Notes: generated by a model from the letters alone, not told the origin. A stretch of 64,000 nucleotides of DNA from Ceratopteris richardii (GCA_020310875.1 CM035433.1:112682000-112745999), one strand, 5' to 3'; counted from the stretch's first letter, positions 1-10,931 are shown. Program-made: numbers and translations.

Positions 1-339
1 TAAGCGAGGCGATTGAGCCCCAAGAAGACTCCAAATAAGAGCTCCCAAAGGAGGAAGCTAGAGCACTACTGCACCCCATATTAGAGGCTCACCTTTCGTG
101 AGCATACTTGGTAGAATATCCAATATAGAAGATTGGAACAAATCCCAGAGCACTCAACAAGGAAGTAGTGGTGTTCTTCCTAGAAAAACAAGACCCAAGT
201 TTTAGTACGAAAGAGGGGCTTTCTCTCTTGTCAAGAATCGACCAAAGGTTCTCTTCCTTCCAGAATGTTACTCATGAGGATCTTGAAGACCATGTGTGGC
301 GATTTCTATCTCCTTGCAAAAGACCTAGCTCACATCATA
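1..339. other. unassigned stretch at window edge
   Basis: I see no recognisable gene here. It lies downstream, in minus-strand terms, of a decayed copia RNase H stretch and could be the remainder of that element, but no LTR terminus, polypurine tract or conserved motif is visible. Confidence 0.3.
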
Positions 340-1242
340 GGCAAGATGTGTTCATGGCTCTATTTTTCTCTATCAAAATCTTTTGTAACCAAATAGTTTT
401 TGGTGTGCTTGTAAAGACTTCCCTATGCTCTGCTTCACTTGAAGATGTAGGGGCAGTAGGTTGTTTCTTAGAATGTCAAGAAATCAGGCATTATCCAACA
501 AAGAAATAATAAACACTTGTTGAACATCTTGAGTGTTTATCACTTGTCCAATTAGTATGCAAATCCTTTCAGTGTGAAATGTGGTGACTTAGGAAATACC
601 ATAGCAATATTCTTTGTCTCTTTCAAATATCTAAAAAATTGTTTAATTTCTTTATAATGATTTTTAAGAGGTTTATGCATGAAGTTGCTACTTGAGAAAC
701 AACAAGCTATACGTTCGGATGCGTATCGCAAAGAAATAGAAGGAAACTAAGTGCTTGACTATAAATAGTATCACCAAGAGGTTCTGAATCTGCATCTTCT
801 TGTAAAGAAATATTAGTATCCGTAGGAGTTTGCGTGGGTTTAGAATCTTGTATTGTAAACCTTTCTAGAAGTGTATCAATTTACTTTTTCCATGTCCTGA
901 ATATATAATTATCTGTGTGAATGAATTCAATGCCAATGTAATAACGTAGAGACCCAAGATCCTTAATATCAAACACCTTCTTAAGCTCTTACTTAAATTC
1001 ATGATCATATCATCAACATAAATGATGATTATAATGAAGAAATATTCTTTTGATGTAACATAAATAGTAGGAGATGTTTTTGTTAAAACCAATAAAAATA
1101 AGATACAAATGTATCTTATCATATCACGCTCTTCGTACTGCTCAAACATATAAAGCTTTGATTGATTTGCAAACAAGATGTTCTTTGCCTTTATCTTCAA
1201 AACACTCCGGTTATTGAATGTAGATATTCTTCTATAGATCAT
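340..1242 (-). pseudogene. degenerate Ty1/copia reverse transcriptase-RNase H relic
   Basis: Read on the minus strand with frame changes, this stretch carries the copia RT and RNase H order. Near 1190-1130 is a version of the KGKEHLVCK...[13 protein letters not shown] block. Around 1020 is the catalytic YVDDMI motif, followed by a decayed LGxLxYYxGIEF segment. Near 450-490 is SKKQPTAPTSSSEAEHR, matching the copia RNase [18 protein letters not shown] block. Several stops and at least three frame changes separate these pieces, so no functional polymerase can be made. Gag, protease and integrase are absent. It is much older than the other copia copies in the window and belongs to a different subfamily. 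Confidence 0.75.
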
Positions 1243-1501
1243 TGTTGCAGAGCGAAGAAGAGCACAAGGCAGAGAAAAAGACGGGCCCCAACATTTTTTC
1301 CGATTTGGACACCTTATTTTTGTATCTTAATCATTTTGTAATATATTTTCCGATGTAAACGCACTAGAGGAGTCCTCTAGATGCATCCCCACAGAAGATT
1401 AGTAGCTTACCCATGTAAATTAGTAGGAAATTAGCCTTTTAGTGAATAAAGTGCCGATCTCTTGTGTGAAAGGACCATTTTTTAGGGCACATGTATATAA
1501 G
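1243..1501. other. non-coding gap between copia relic and gypsy 3' ORF
   Basis: The 3' LTR of the large minus-strand gypsy element would be expected here or just to the left. Nothing resembling its right-hand LTR (25667-26374) is present, so the 3' end is lost or replaced. A TGTTGGGGCCC string occurs on the minus strand near 1290, but it has no partner elsewhere in the window. Confidence 0.4.
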
Positions 1502-2857
1502 TCAATTTGTGACTCTTTGTAAGGACTTTTTGCCATTGTGAGAATCAAGAGCACAGAATTTCGAATCATCCTCCACTTCGACTACGTCTGGTTGGACTGG
1601 GTGGGGTTGGTCTGTAACTGTCTGCTGCCCGCTTGCTTGCTCTGCCTCCACTTCTAAATTCGTAGCATTGATTATTCTGGCTACCTCCTCATCAGTTAGA
1701 TCTTCCAATGTAAAGCCATGAGGGAACTCTAAGTCGATTGGTATAGGTGGAAACACCAGATTTGGTCCGTCTGTGCTATGTCTTGGTAATCTGATAGTAA
1801 AGGGTTGCACACACCTTGGAAGCCGTGGAGTTGTCTCTGATGTCAGTGTCGCACCGCGGGCCTGTGCACAGGGCATCTGAACTGTGCCTCTCATTTTCTT
1901 GGATGGGGGCCCTACGGTGGATAGTCTACATTGAAATTCTTGCACCGTGGTCCAAATGAGTGCCCTTTGAACTGGCACATCATATGCCAAGCATCTGTAA
2001 ACAATCCTTGTGAGAGCACAACATCCATACAGTACCGACTTTTGCTTCTTATACCACCGTTGGTGAGCCAAGTGGATTTGGTCAATAATTGAGTGAGGCA
2101 TGTTGATTGTCAAATCGAAGGCATCTACTAAATATAGACTGAACCATATCTTCTTGGGTGGCATTGTGAACCTCTCTTGAGCGGGGAATGTGAAATGCTG
2201 CATGACCATTCGCAAGTGAACGGCAATAGTCGGTGTCATTGCCACCATGTCTTTTAGTTTCGTCAGATTCATGTTCTTCATGTTATCTGGGACCATTGTC
2301 TCTTTTTCGGTGGGAATATGCATACCTTTCATGTCGAGAGCTTCCCTCACCAAGTTGTTCGTTAATTTGAACCGCTTCAGCTCATTGCCTCTTGTGAGTG
2401 ATGGTAGGACAAAAGTGTTGTATCCCTTTTTCTCTTTGCTCGGAGTGAGGGTGCTAATCAAATATGAGCACCTCAGAAAGTCGGGCTTCGGCAATTGGGC
2501 TTTGAAGTAATCATATAGTCCCGCCTTCTTCCATATCGGTTTCAGTCCTTCATTATTTTGAAGTCTCTCAAATTCCCTTGTGAAGAAGTGATACCTGCCC
2601 CAACGCCCGTTGAACTCTATCTCTGCCTCCCGCAGGTAAGTGCCTTCTCCCAGAGGTCCTGCCACATCACTTAACCAATGTGAGTTTTTGTTGACTAGCA
2701 TTGTGTGCCCCTGTGGAGGATTCTGCACCGGTATGGCATGTAATGCTCTCAATGCCACTGGACGTTCCTTCAATTCCTCCTCAATGGGAAGACTTTCAAT
2801 GTCCACAATCTGAGGGCTGGTGCCTGCCTGGGAGCTAGTTCCTGTAGCCTCAGCCAT
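1502..2857 (-). CDS. additional 3' ORF of the gypsy element, about 450 aa, function unknown
   Basis: An uninterrupted reading frame lies downstream of pol on the same strand. The methionine at 2857 (MAEATGTSSQ) is the likely start; the frame stays open 23 codons further up, to 2926. There is no signal peptide or transmembrane segment, so it does not look like an envelope protein. The middle part has a KLTNNLVREALDM segment. A later IWFSLYLVDAFDLTINMP and a following LYGCCALTRIVYRCL segment resemble in layout the putative plant transposon protein domain found in extra ORFs of plant retroelements. That link is my inference. The C-terminus is acidic. It is striking that this frame is intact while the neighbouring pol frame has several stops. 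Confidence 0.6.
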   Translation of the reverse strand: MAEATGTSSQAGTSPQIVDIESLPIEEELKERPVALRALHAIPVQNPPQGHTMLVNKNSHWLSDVAGPLGEGTYLREAEIEFNGRWGRYHFFTREFERLQNNEGLKPIWKKAGLYDYFKAQLPKPDFLRCSYLISTLTPSKEKKGYNTFVLPSLTRGNELKRFKLTNNLVREALDMKGMHIPTEKETMVPDNMKNMNLTKLKDMVAMTPTIAVHLRMVMQHFTFPAQERFTMPPKKIWFSLYLVDAFDLTINMPHSIIDQIHLAHQRWYKKQKSVLYGCCALTRIVYRCLAYDVPVQRALIWTTVQEFQCRLSTVGPPSKKMRGTVQMPCAQARGATLTSETTPRLPRCVQPFTIRLPRHSTDGPNLVFPPIPIDLEFPHGFTLEDLTDEEVARIINATNLEVEAEQASGQQTVTDQPHPVQPDVVEVEDDSKFCALDSHNGKKSLQRVTN

Positions 2858-3070
2858 ATTGAAGGGACTGGTCACCGGTTCTGTGAGAATATACAAATGA
2901 ATGTTAACATTGCAAATGGACACCAAGTGGTCACGTGTCCCCGGTACAACATTAACAAGAGTTTTAGTGATATGTTAGTTAGTCAGTGAGTGCTCGGTGA
3001 TTGTGGGTGTGGTTAGTGGATGGATTGTCCTAAGAGCTAAATGGAGAGATGCAGTGTGAGAATGATGCAG

Positions 3071-3301
3071 TTAGTAGGTGGTGATGAATTTACAAATGGG
3101 GTCGGGGGGTTTGTTACACGCTTTGGGCTGCCAAACAAACATAATGGCTGTTGATCTTGATTTTGTGGAGACTCTAGAGGGCTTTATAAGAGTGTCTGCT
3201 TGGAAATGAGGCTTTTTAGGGACCCATTTACAAGTGATTCTACCTGTGCTCATGGGAGAATATGTGTTCGTGCGTGATATATAAGAATGGGTCTCAGAAG
3301 T
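3071..3301 (-). pseudogene. C-terminal tail of gypsy pol with WVPK-type repeats
   Basis: This continues in the same frame as the upstream pol segment after a TGA at 3304-3302. It contains KWVPKKPHF and VWQPKACNK, repeating the FIWVPKK, QIWVPKACL and QVWVRKG motifs found just upstream. Repeated aromatic-VPK motifs occur in some plant retroelement proteins; their role is unknown. The internal stop means this tail would be lost unless it is read through or is a recent mutation. Confidence 0.55.
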
Positions 3302-4789
3302 TCAAGTGAGTGAACCATGTTGTACAGGGTGTGGTCTCGGTGTAGCTATTTGAGCCCGCAAGCAAGCCTTAGGCACCCAAATTTGTCGTGATTGTGGGCT
3401 AGCCTTCATCGACTTCTTGGGTACCCAGATAAACCTCTCTTTCATAGAAGAGTTTTTGGACGACTTCTTATTAGTGTCATGTTGTCGATCACTAATAGGA
3501 ACTTGAGCCAGTTGTGGTGGCTTGACCGCAATAAGATGCTCGCCTTTCCGTACCCACACTTGTTTTGGTGGTTGAGACACCGTGCGTCGTATTTTCTTTC
3601 TGCCTCGAGCATAAGTCGGTTGCTTCTTCTGCATTTGATCCACCTTTGGTTGCTGCATCCCTGTGGCTTTTGGAAAAGAAGGGAGTTCCATTGTACCCTT
3701 AACTTCTTTGTTGAGATAATCATCCTTCTGCATCACATAGTTTTGGACAAGAATAGCATTGTCAGCTTCATGTGTACCCCTGGAAGGACCAGGAGTCTGT
3801 GCTTTTCCTAGTTCCTTGAGTGCTCCGTTGTCTATTTCAACTATAATTCGACTCTGATTTACCCATACCTGAAGAAGTCCACTTCTTAGGTTTAGGTTGA
3901 CTACATGATCATAGATCCAGTCTTGACCCAAGACAAGAGGTTCAGTGAGATCCTCATCTTGACACACTAGTACTTTAACTGTCATTAGAACATCTTGAAT
4001 GTAGAGGGGGAGTTCCACCTCACCCATGCAAGGGGTTTCCACACCTCCCAATCCTATGAGATATGCTTCTATAGGATTGACATTTAATTTCAACTTTTGA
4101 CAGTAAGAAAATTTAATAGCACTAGTGGCTACACCTGAGTCAATCAAGGCCCTTACAGTCCTTGTACTCTTTCCTTGTCCTATCTCTAAAGTTACAAAAG
4201 GACGTCTATTACTTGAAACTTCACACATAGCCATATGATACCCTGGATCTGCATACGCCTCTGTTCTAAGCTGATCTCGTCCTTGTCTTCTCAACTTCAT
4301 CCTTTGGATGCGTTCCAATGCTTCTGCCTGTGCTTCTTCTCGAACTCGTTTTTCCTCTTCTTTACGTTTCTTGGCAGTGTTGAGTCGATTGAGCATTTCC
4401 TCAGTGAGAGGTTCCTGATATAACTTGACTCTGCATCCGCTTATGTAGCTAGGGAGAATATCGCCTTTGAGTGTGGCTAATTGGACTGCTCCACTAGTCG
4501 AGATCCTATTTATGATCATAGATCCATAGCATCTCTTCTCTAATTTTCTCGCATGTTGCTTCAATGTATAGACTAAAACTAAATCTCCTGCCTTCAAGCC
4601 TTTATCCTTAACGTGGGCATCAAAGTACGCCTTCTGTCTTTTCTTAGCAGCATATATACCTGCTGCAGCTCTTAGTCTTGTCTCGCCTAGTCGTTCCAGA
4701 TCAAAAATCCTCAAAGAGAGTTCATGACCCATCCACTCATGCTCCTGTGCTACCTTTAGTGTAGGTATCAAGAAGTCCAATGGTAGCAC
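3302..4789 (-). pseudogene. gypsy integrase C-terminus fused to a second retropepsin-like domain
   Basis: This 495-residue segment is in frame with the integrase core and separated from it by one TAA at 4798-4796. Residues 1-130 are an integrase C-terminal region of the gypsy type, including RQKAYFDAHVKDKGLKAGDLVLV and a small barrel-like stretch. A charged KR/E-rich linker follows (about 138-170). Residues about 198-312 look like an aspartic protease: ALIDSGV with the DSG triad at 217-219 (nt 4141-4133), a central IGLGGVETPCMGEV segment and the LVLGQDWI C-terminal motif. The rest is basic and repetitive with WVPK motifs. A canonical retropepsin already lies upstream of RT in this element, so this one is an extra copy in an unusual position. 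Confidence 0.7.
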
Positions 4790-4795
4790 TGCATT

Positions 4796-5296
4796 TTAGC
4801 CAAATACCATCTGAAAGGGTGTGGCTTGGAGTACCGTTTTATAGGCAACTCGGTATGCCCAAACAGCATGGTGTAGCTGCTTGTCCCAATGAGAGCGTTT
4901 ATTATTCACTAATTTGGTAAGCACGTTGCATAGAATCTTATTTGTGCTTTCGACTTGCCCATTAGCTTGTGGGTGATAGGGGGCAGACTTCTTGTGTACT
5001 ACCAAGAATTCTTGGAGAAGATTTTCAATAACTTCATTCAAGAAGTGGGTGCCTCTATCACTTACTAGCTCTATGGGTAGCCCGTATCTAGTGAAGACAT
5101 TCTCAAATAAGAACTTAGCGGTCGTCTGAGCATCATTCTTTGTCGTAGCTTTTACCTCTACCCACTTGGTTAGATAGTCTGTGGCCACAATGATATATTC
5201 AGCATGTGAACCCTTAGCTGGGGGATTAATCGGACCAACAAAGTCTATTCCCCACTTTGAGAATGCACGTCCACCCATCATAGGCTTCACTGACAT
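4796..5296 (-). pseudogene. gypsy integrase catalytic core
   Basis: The core catalyses insertion of the element's cDNA. The D-D-E triad is visible: first Asp in KWGIDFVGPI, second in VSDRGTHF, Glu in HPQANGQVESTNK. The frame continues from the RT-RNase H segment through a TGA at 5326-5324 and nine codons. It ends at a TAA (4798-4796) that replaces the usual residue in FGxxAVLPLDF. Both stops are single-codon lesions in an otherwise open frame, so this is a recently broken gene rather than a fragment. Confidence 0.85.
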
Positions 5297-5323
5297 CTCA
5301 TCTTTGTGTATAGGATACTGAGT

Positions 5324-8008
5324 TCACTGACAAACATCACATCTCTTCACATAGGTATGTGCATCCATGTGAAGAGTAGGCCACCACAAGCCGGCAAATA
5401 GAATTGCTTTAATCACCCGATCTGGTCCAAAATGTCCTCCTGCTACACCTTGGTGAGCAGTTTCCAAGATCTTAAGATATTCACACTCATGGACACATAA
5501 TCTAAGGTAACCGTCTTTACCACTTTTGTATAAATTATCACCAATAAGTGAGTAGTCTAGGGCTTCTTGTTCTAGACTTCTTTGTCTGGCCAATGTCATA
5601 TCTTGAGGGAATGTTTTCGTCCTCAGAAAAGCTACTAGTGGTTCACTCCAATCCGGCACTATGGACACTTGATAGAGAGTGGCATGTTCCACAGGTGGTT
5701 TAGTGCAGCAGATTGGGCATTCCTTGCACAACTTTTGGACATCAGCTTCCATAGTCGGCCAATGCACTTCGAGTCTCCTTAGTGTTTGTAGGGCTCGTTG
5801 CTTTGAGTAGTGTTGCTCTAATGCACCTACATGTGCTAATTGCAACCATTTTGCGTACTCATCCTCTTCCACACAACAAGCTAGGATCCCTTGATCTGTA
5901 TGCTTGTACATACTTCCTTCCATGATATGGTACTTCTGGGCTTTTACTACCTCCCTATCTTGAGTGTTTATGATTGGATGGTTAGGCCCGTATGTCAATA
6001 CTGGGACTAATGGCTTAGCCCACTGAGGTACAACTTCCAAATTAAACAGGTAAGCATCAGGAAGGTCATCTGACACTCCTTGTGGGGCTTCTCCAGATGT
6101 GAGCCTAGAGAGATGGTCTGCTCTCAAGTGAGTCTTCCCTTTCCTCACCACAACTTCAAAGTCGTATTCCATTAGTAAGAGAAACCATCTTACTAATCTA
6201 CTTGTATTGCATGGCTTGTTTACCAAGTACAATAGTGCTTGATGATCAGTAAAAAATTTAAACTTATTTGCAAGCAAATAGTGTCTAAACTTTTTAACTG
6301 CATATACCATGCCTAATCCTTCTCTCTCAGTAGTGGTATAGTTCCGTTCAGTTGCATTTAGTTGTCTACTAGCATAGGCAATTGGAAGGTCCATATTACC
6401 TTCACTAGTAGGTTGTGCGAGTACACATCCAATAGCATAATTGGATGCATCCACGTGAACATGAAAGGGCTTGTTCCAGTCTAGTGTGGTCAAGATTGGT
6501 GCTAGACACAATCTTCTTTTGAGCTCATTGAAGGAGTCCTCACATTCATCCGTCCACTCAAAGTTAGTCAAAAGTCCATACAGAGGCTTTGCTATGATGG
6601 CATACATGTGTATAAACCGTTGATAATACCCGCAATGCCCCATGAAAACTTGTACTTCCTTGACATTCTTTGGCCTAGGTAACTCTGCCATGGCGTTTAC
6701 TTTCTCTTCATCAGTGGATATGCCATTCTTTGACACTATGTGTCCTAGAATCTTTCCTTGCCTGACCATGAAAACACACTTTTCTGGGTTCAGGCAGACT
6801 TGATATTCTCTACATTTGTCAAAGATTTGCCTAAGTTCTGGTATATGTGTCTGTCTAATGTTGGAATGAGCACAGAGGTCATCAACATAGACCTCTAAAT
6901 TCTTCCTCAAGAACTCTTTAAACACGTGACACATCAATCTTTGAAAGGTTGCAAGAGCATTGGTAAGCCCGAATGGCATTACCCGAAAAGCAAATATGCC
7001 CCACTCTGTGGCAAAAGCTGTCTTATGCTGATCTTTTGGAGCTATGGCTACTTGATTGTAGCCCGAAAATCCATCAAGGAAGTTGTACACTTCCTTGTCT
7101 GCTGCTCTTTCTAGTAGATGTTCAATGATAGGAAGCGGATAGTTGTCTCGAATAGTGGCTGCATTAACCTTCTTCAGGTTAATGCACACGCGTAGCTTTC
7201 CATTCTTCTTGGGCACAACTACAATGGGGGATACCCACTCGATGTGCTCAATTTCATAGATAAATCCAGCTTCTACCAGACGATATATCTCTTCTTTTAT
7301 CTTGGCAGCATAATTATCATTGTATGTGTATGGCTTTTGCTTAGAAGGTTTGGCATCTGAGGTCATGGGAATAGTGTGTGAGCATATCTCTGGGTCTACA
7401 CCTTTCAAATCCTTGTAACTCCAAGCGAATACATCTCTATATTCTCTTAGCAAGACTATCAATTCGCACTCTTCTTCTTCCGTCAGGTCATGTCCTATGT
7501 AAGTGCATCTCTCCTCTCCTTCTTCTAGGGCTACCACTATTTTCTTGGTGGTTTCTTTGTTATCATAGGCCTCTCCTGATTGTGCCTCACGTTTTGGCAT
7601 CCTTACCATGACTCTTCTATCGTCTATCTCATACTTTTTAAAGTTTTCAGGGACCTTAAACAAAGATTCTTCCTCTTCTGGTGTGACTTCTCTCTTCTTT
7701 CTTTTCTGTCCTTCATCCTTAGGGGTCACTTGTGTGGCTAACCTTACATCATTTGTAAGCTCTCCGTGTCTCTGGGGTTGAAATTCTACTTCATAGAAGT
7801 ATTCTTCATCTGATGCAAAGGGTGGGTCCATAATGATTGACTCTAGATCGGAATCACTTGCATCCTCAAACGCATTAGGGCCAGGTTTGCATTCTTCTAA
7901 AACTACATCTCCCATGATTGGTTCTATGGAGAAGACTGAAATGTCATAGCCATCCTCATCACAGTGGGGTGTCCATTGTTCTTCGTTGATGATGGGTTTC
8001 CTTCCCAC
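5324..8008 (-). pseudogene. gypsy reverse transcriptase, RNase H and duplicated integrase zinc modules
   Basis: This is an open stretch of 894 residues. An acidic linker (1-150) leads into RT at about 240-420, with PKKNGKLRVCINLKKVN, FRVMPFGLTNA and the catalytic YVDD at 374-377. RNase H is at about 515-630, with VHVDASNYAIGCVLAQ and TDHQAL. Two successive zinc-binding modules follow. Module one is at 726-768: HVGALEQH, then CKEC and PICC. Module two is at 852-894: HQGVAGGH, then KRCDVCQ. Each is preceded by a similar NLYK/SMYK...G.L..CV..EY.K segment. Gypsy integrases normally carry one such module. The frame is continuous with the protease segment upstream and the integrase core downstream apart from stop codons. 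Confidence 0.9.
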
Positions 8009-8266
8009 CTACCTCTCTGGCTTTTTCTCTCTTCTCTTCTTCGACTGCTACTTTGCACATCCATAAGTGGGTGTCTTCATGCATCCATGAGGATCCTAAC
8101 CCTATGGAATGCACCGACTCGGTGTCATCTTTAGCTCTATGGATGGGATTCCATTGGATAGGGGAACATCTCTATGAGAGTAATCTTTGAGATTCACTTT
8201 GGTCGTGACACCTAAGTGTTGCAAATACAAGGAATTGGTTCCCCAATCTTGTACCACTTGCAATTG
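8009..8266 (-). pseudogene. protease-RT linker with stop codons
   Basis: This lies in frame between the retropepsin and RT segments but contains several stops, starting with a TGA right after LGRPFM (8269-8267). It was probably coding in the ancestor, because the flanking segments share one frame. Confidence 0.5.
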
Positions 8267-8962
8267 TCACATAAATGGTCTTCCCAAAATCATCTCATAG
8301 GCTTGGTTCTTGCTAAAGTCACAGATAGCAAATGTGTGCTCAAACTCTACACCACACGTAGTGAGAGTTATTCCTTCAAGAAGTCCTAAGGGTCTTTCTA
8401 TGTGACCATCAGCCATATGCAATTTCATTCTTGTTGGCCTAAGTGTTGGCTTGCCCCAACGCTTCCATAGGGAAGTGGTAGCAATTGCAACTCCTGCACC
8501 AGAGTCCAGAATTGCCTTGGTTGTGTATCCTTGATGGGTGATGGGAAGATAGGTGTTTCCTTCTTCACCTTCACTCATGTCTCCTATCTTGTCCAAAGGT
8601 ATCTCTAGCACTATTCTATGGGATCCTACCTGGGAACGAGGTTTTGCTATCTCTGGTACTTGTTTGGCTACATGCTTCCATAGCTCTGGCCTTACTTTGA
8701 GTAGCTCTTCTAAAGTGAGGGTACACTGCACATTAGTGTTTTTCACTACCTCTGTGCTCCTAGGTGTAACGGAGTCTTCGTTTCTTACCATGACTATAGG
8801 TGCTCTCATACACGTGGACTTTGCCTCCCAGGGGCCTGTGAAATGGGGTAGTTCTTGTATGGAATTGGATTCGAAGTCTAATCTCTCCTGAGATTGAGTG
8901 CTCTCCTGCTCTCCATAAATGGAGGGAATATCTTGTGGGAATTGATCATGTGCATCATCCAC
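8267..8962 (-). pseudogene. first (canonical) gypsy retropepsin
   Basis: The aspartic protease that would cleave the Gag-Pol polyprotein. The catalytic ILDSGAGVAI motif has D153-S154-G155 (nt 8506-8498). The domain ends with the MILGRPFM motif, and a LHMADGHIERPLG flap-like segment lies between. The frame stays open upstream of 8962, where GTG rather than ATG is the first codon. The likely fusion to gag has been broken by a 1-nt indel near 9020. The segment is in the same frame as RT downstream. Confidence 0.85.
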
Positions 8963-8993
8963 AAGTTCAATGGGAGGAGGGACTTCACTTTCT

Positions 8994-10189
8994 TTAGCCC
9001 ATTTGTCTTCTTGAATCTCTCATAGGAATTGTGTGAACCGATTCATAGAAGAAGATGTGTCTGGCTCCGTAGAGAGGCACATAGGATCCCTGGGCAGGTA
9101 GGCATTCTCTTTCACTTGCCTTGCCCTTATTTGGAGAGGTGGGTTCCTTTTTTGATTGTGCAATTAGCCTCTCCAATCTTTCTAGCAGTCCATCAAAGTG
9201 CAATTGCGTCTTAGCTGAACTAGAGATGTTAAAGAGGCGACTGGCTTCAAACATGGTTTGAGACAATTCCACCGTCTTAGCACAAATCTTGGCTCGTTCA
9301 AGCTCTAGTTCTGCTCTCGGGTAACACTTTTCATGATCTGTCACATTTGGCCCTTCTTGGATTCTGGCCTGATATGCCTTAAGCATCATATTTAGGTCCT
9401 CGGGAGTGGGATCTGCTAGTATTGATCCTACTCTAGGGGGTGGTGGATTTGTGTGAGGTGGGTTGGAAGGTGTTGGATCGGATGGAGATGGGAATGGTGG
9501 TGGTGGGGTATTGTGAGAGGGAGGTTGAGATTTAAGTTCAATTATCTTAGCCCTCGGTTCTCTTAGGCTTTCCTCGAGTTCACTCATCTTCTTAGCCCAT
9601 TGCCTCTTCATTCTTTCTCTACTATCTCTCCAGGCTCTAGTCCTCTTCTTGGTTATGCTCTCAGTTTCACTAGCCTCAGCACTTTTTTCCTGGCCTAAAC
9701 TTTGGTTCTGCTGCAAGGCTTGAGCTCTACTGACTACCTGTACTGGTGCAGTGGAAGTCACACTTCCTGTAGAGTCTACTACTAACCCAATAACATTAAT
9801 AGAAGTGATTTTTGGCATATTATTGGGATTCTTTGGACAATCTTGTAAGAGATGCTCTTTGCCGCAATCTTGACAAAAGCCTTGAATGGTTATCGATTGG
9901 GGTTGTGTAGGAGCAGGCATGGGGCAATCACGAATGAGATGATCTCCCTGACATCTGTAGCATGGCCCTCTAGGGAATGGGGGTCTTACCTGCCTAGGTT
10001 GAGGTCTAGAGTTGGGGTTTGCGTACATGACATTTGTGTAATCTGGCTCCCAACTAGGTTCACTCGGTTCTTCACTATAGTAGGACCCACCATGTTCAGG
10101 GGACTGTATGTAGTAAGCCTATGGACTATGTATGTGAGTGGAATCAAAACTATGATCACTCGGGTCACTTTCTGAAAGCAATGGAGTCA
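8994..10189 (-). pseudogene. gypsy gag, C-terminal part with zinc knuckles
   Basis: This is the nucleocapsid-like part of Gag, which would bind element RNA. Two zinc knuckles lie at 9962-9924 and 9875-9837, each with spacing C-x2-C-x3-H-x4-C, one residue shorter than the usual C-x2-C-x4-H-x4-C. A coiled-coil-like charged stretch (RERMKRQWAKKMSELEESLR) and a proline-rich linker follow. The frame extends upstream of the ATG at 10028 to 10189 with one stop near 10120, and there meets the nested element. At its end the frame is one base out of register with pol: a single indel near 9020 would restore EDKWAKESEVPPPIEL leading into the protease. Confidence 0.8.
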
Positions 10190-10194
10190 CTGGG
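10190..10194. repeat. target-site duplication CTGGG, left copy
   Basis: It is identical to 15411-15415 on the other side of the nested element, showing that the 5.2 kb element inserted here by integrase. Confidence 0.9.
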
Positions 10195-10919
10195 TGTTGA
10201 GAAAAGGGGAACAACAAACCCTAACCGCCTCACATGGAAGTGAGAGGTTCTTCCAAGAGGAGTTGCAAGAAGTGTAAGCAATGCACACACACCCACGTCC
10301 ATGAACAATGGCACCATGGCCAACGTCAAAAGGAACAAGGGAGGGCAATGCTCACACACAAGACAACCCCAAGTGCCAAACCCACACACATGGATCAACG
10401 CCTAGCACACAAGGAGAAATGTGGAAGCCAAATGATCCTTCATTCCATTAGCATGGAGGCCAAGGCCATGGCCAAGGGACCCCCCTTTTACAAAATGAGC
10501 TTCTCCTTATATAAGAGAGGAGAGGGATCCGTTGAATACAAGTGGCCAAAGGCTTCATTAACTAAAGATGTTCTAAAAAAAGGTAGGTAGTTGGAAAAAT
10601 CAAAAAGGGAATCTTCTTAGAGAGAGAGAGCTCTTGCACGTATCCAAAAGAGAGCTCTCATTTCTAAAATAAGACAAGGATTCAAAAAGAAGCGTTTTAC
10701 AAAAAAAGAAGGGTAAGGTTGAGTTTTTATGGGTTTTCTCACAAAAGGAAGTAAGAGAGAGTTCCTATGAAGAAATTATAAAAAAGGAAAAATGGGAAAT
10801 TTGGGAGACCGCCACACAAGGCTTTGAACCTCCAAGTATCCTTAGCTTCGAGGGAGGCCTCTAAGTACTCCATAGCCTTCATAGCTTCATGGGTCCTTCA
10901 TAACTTCAAGGTTCCAACA
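10195..10919 (-). repeat. 3' LTR of the nested non-autonomous element
   Basis: 725 bp, nearly identical to 14684-15410. On the minus strand it begins TGTTGGAACC and ends TCTCAACA. A TTATATAA box lies near 10506-10513. Confidence 0.92.
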
Positions 10920-10931
10920 CCCTCCCCCACC
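10920..10931 (-). other. polypurine tract of the nested element
   Basis: On the minus strand this reads GGTGGGGGAGGG and directly abuts the 3' LTR, the normal position for the plus-strand primer. Confidence 0.8.

Noticed and set aside
1502-2926. Envelope gene that would make the gypsy element an endogenous retrovirus
   Set aside because: No signal peptide, transmembrane segment, fusion peptide or cysteine pattern of an envelope protein is visible.
8950-9040. Programmed frameshift between gag and pol of the gypsy element
   Set aside because: The register change is better explained by a single-base indel near 9020: the pol frame is blocked by a stop just upstream, and no slippery heptamer is seen at the overlap.
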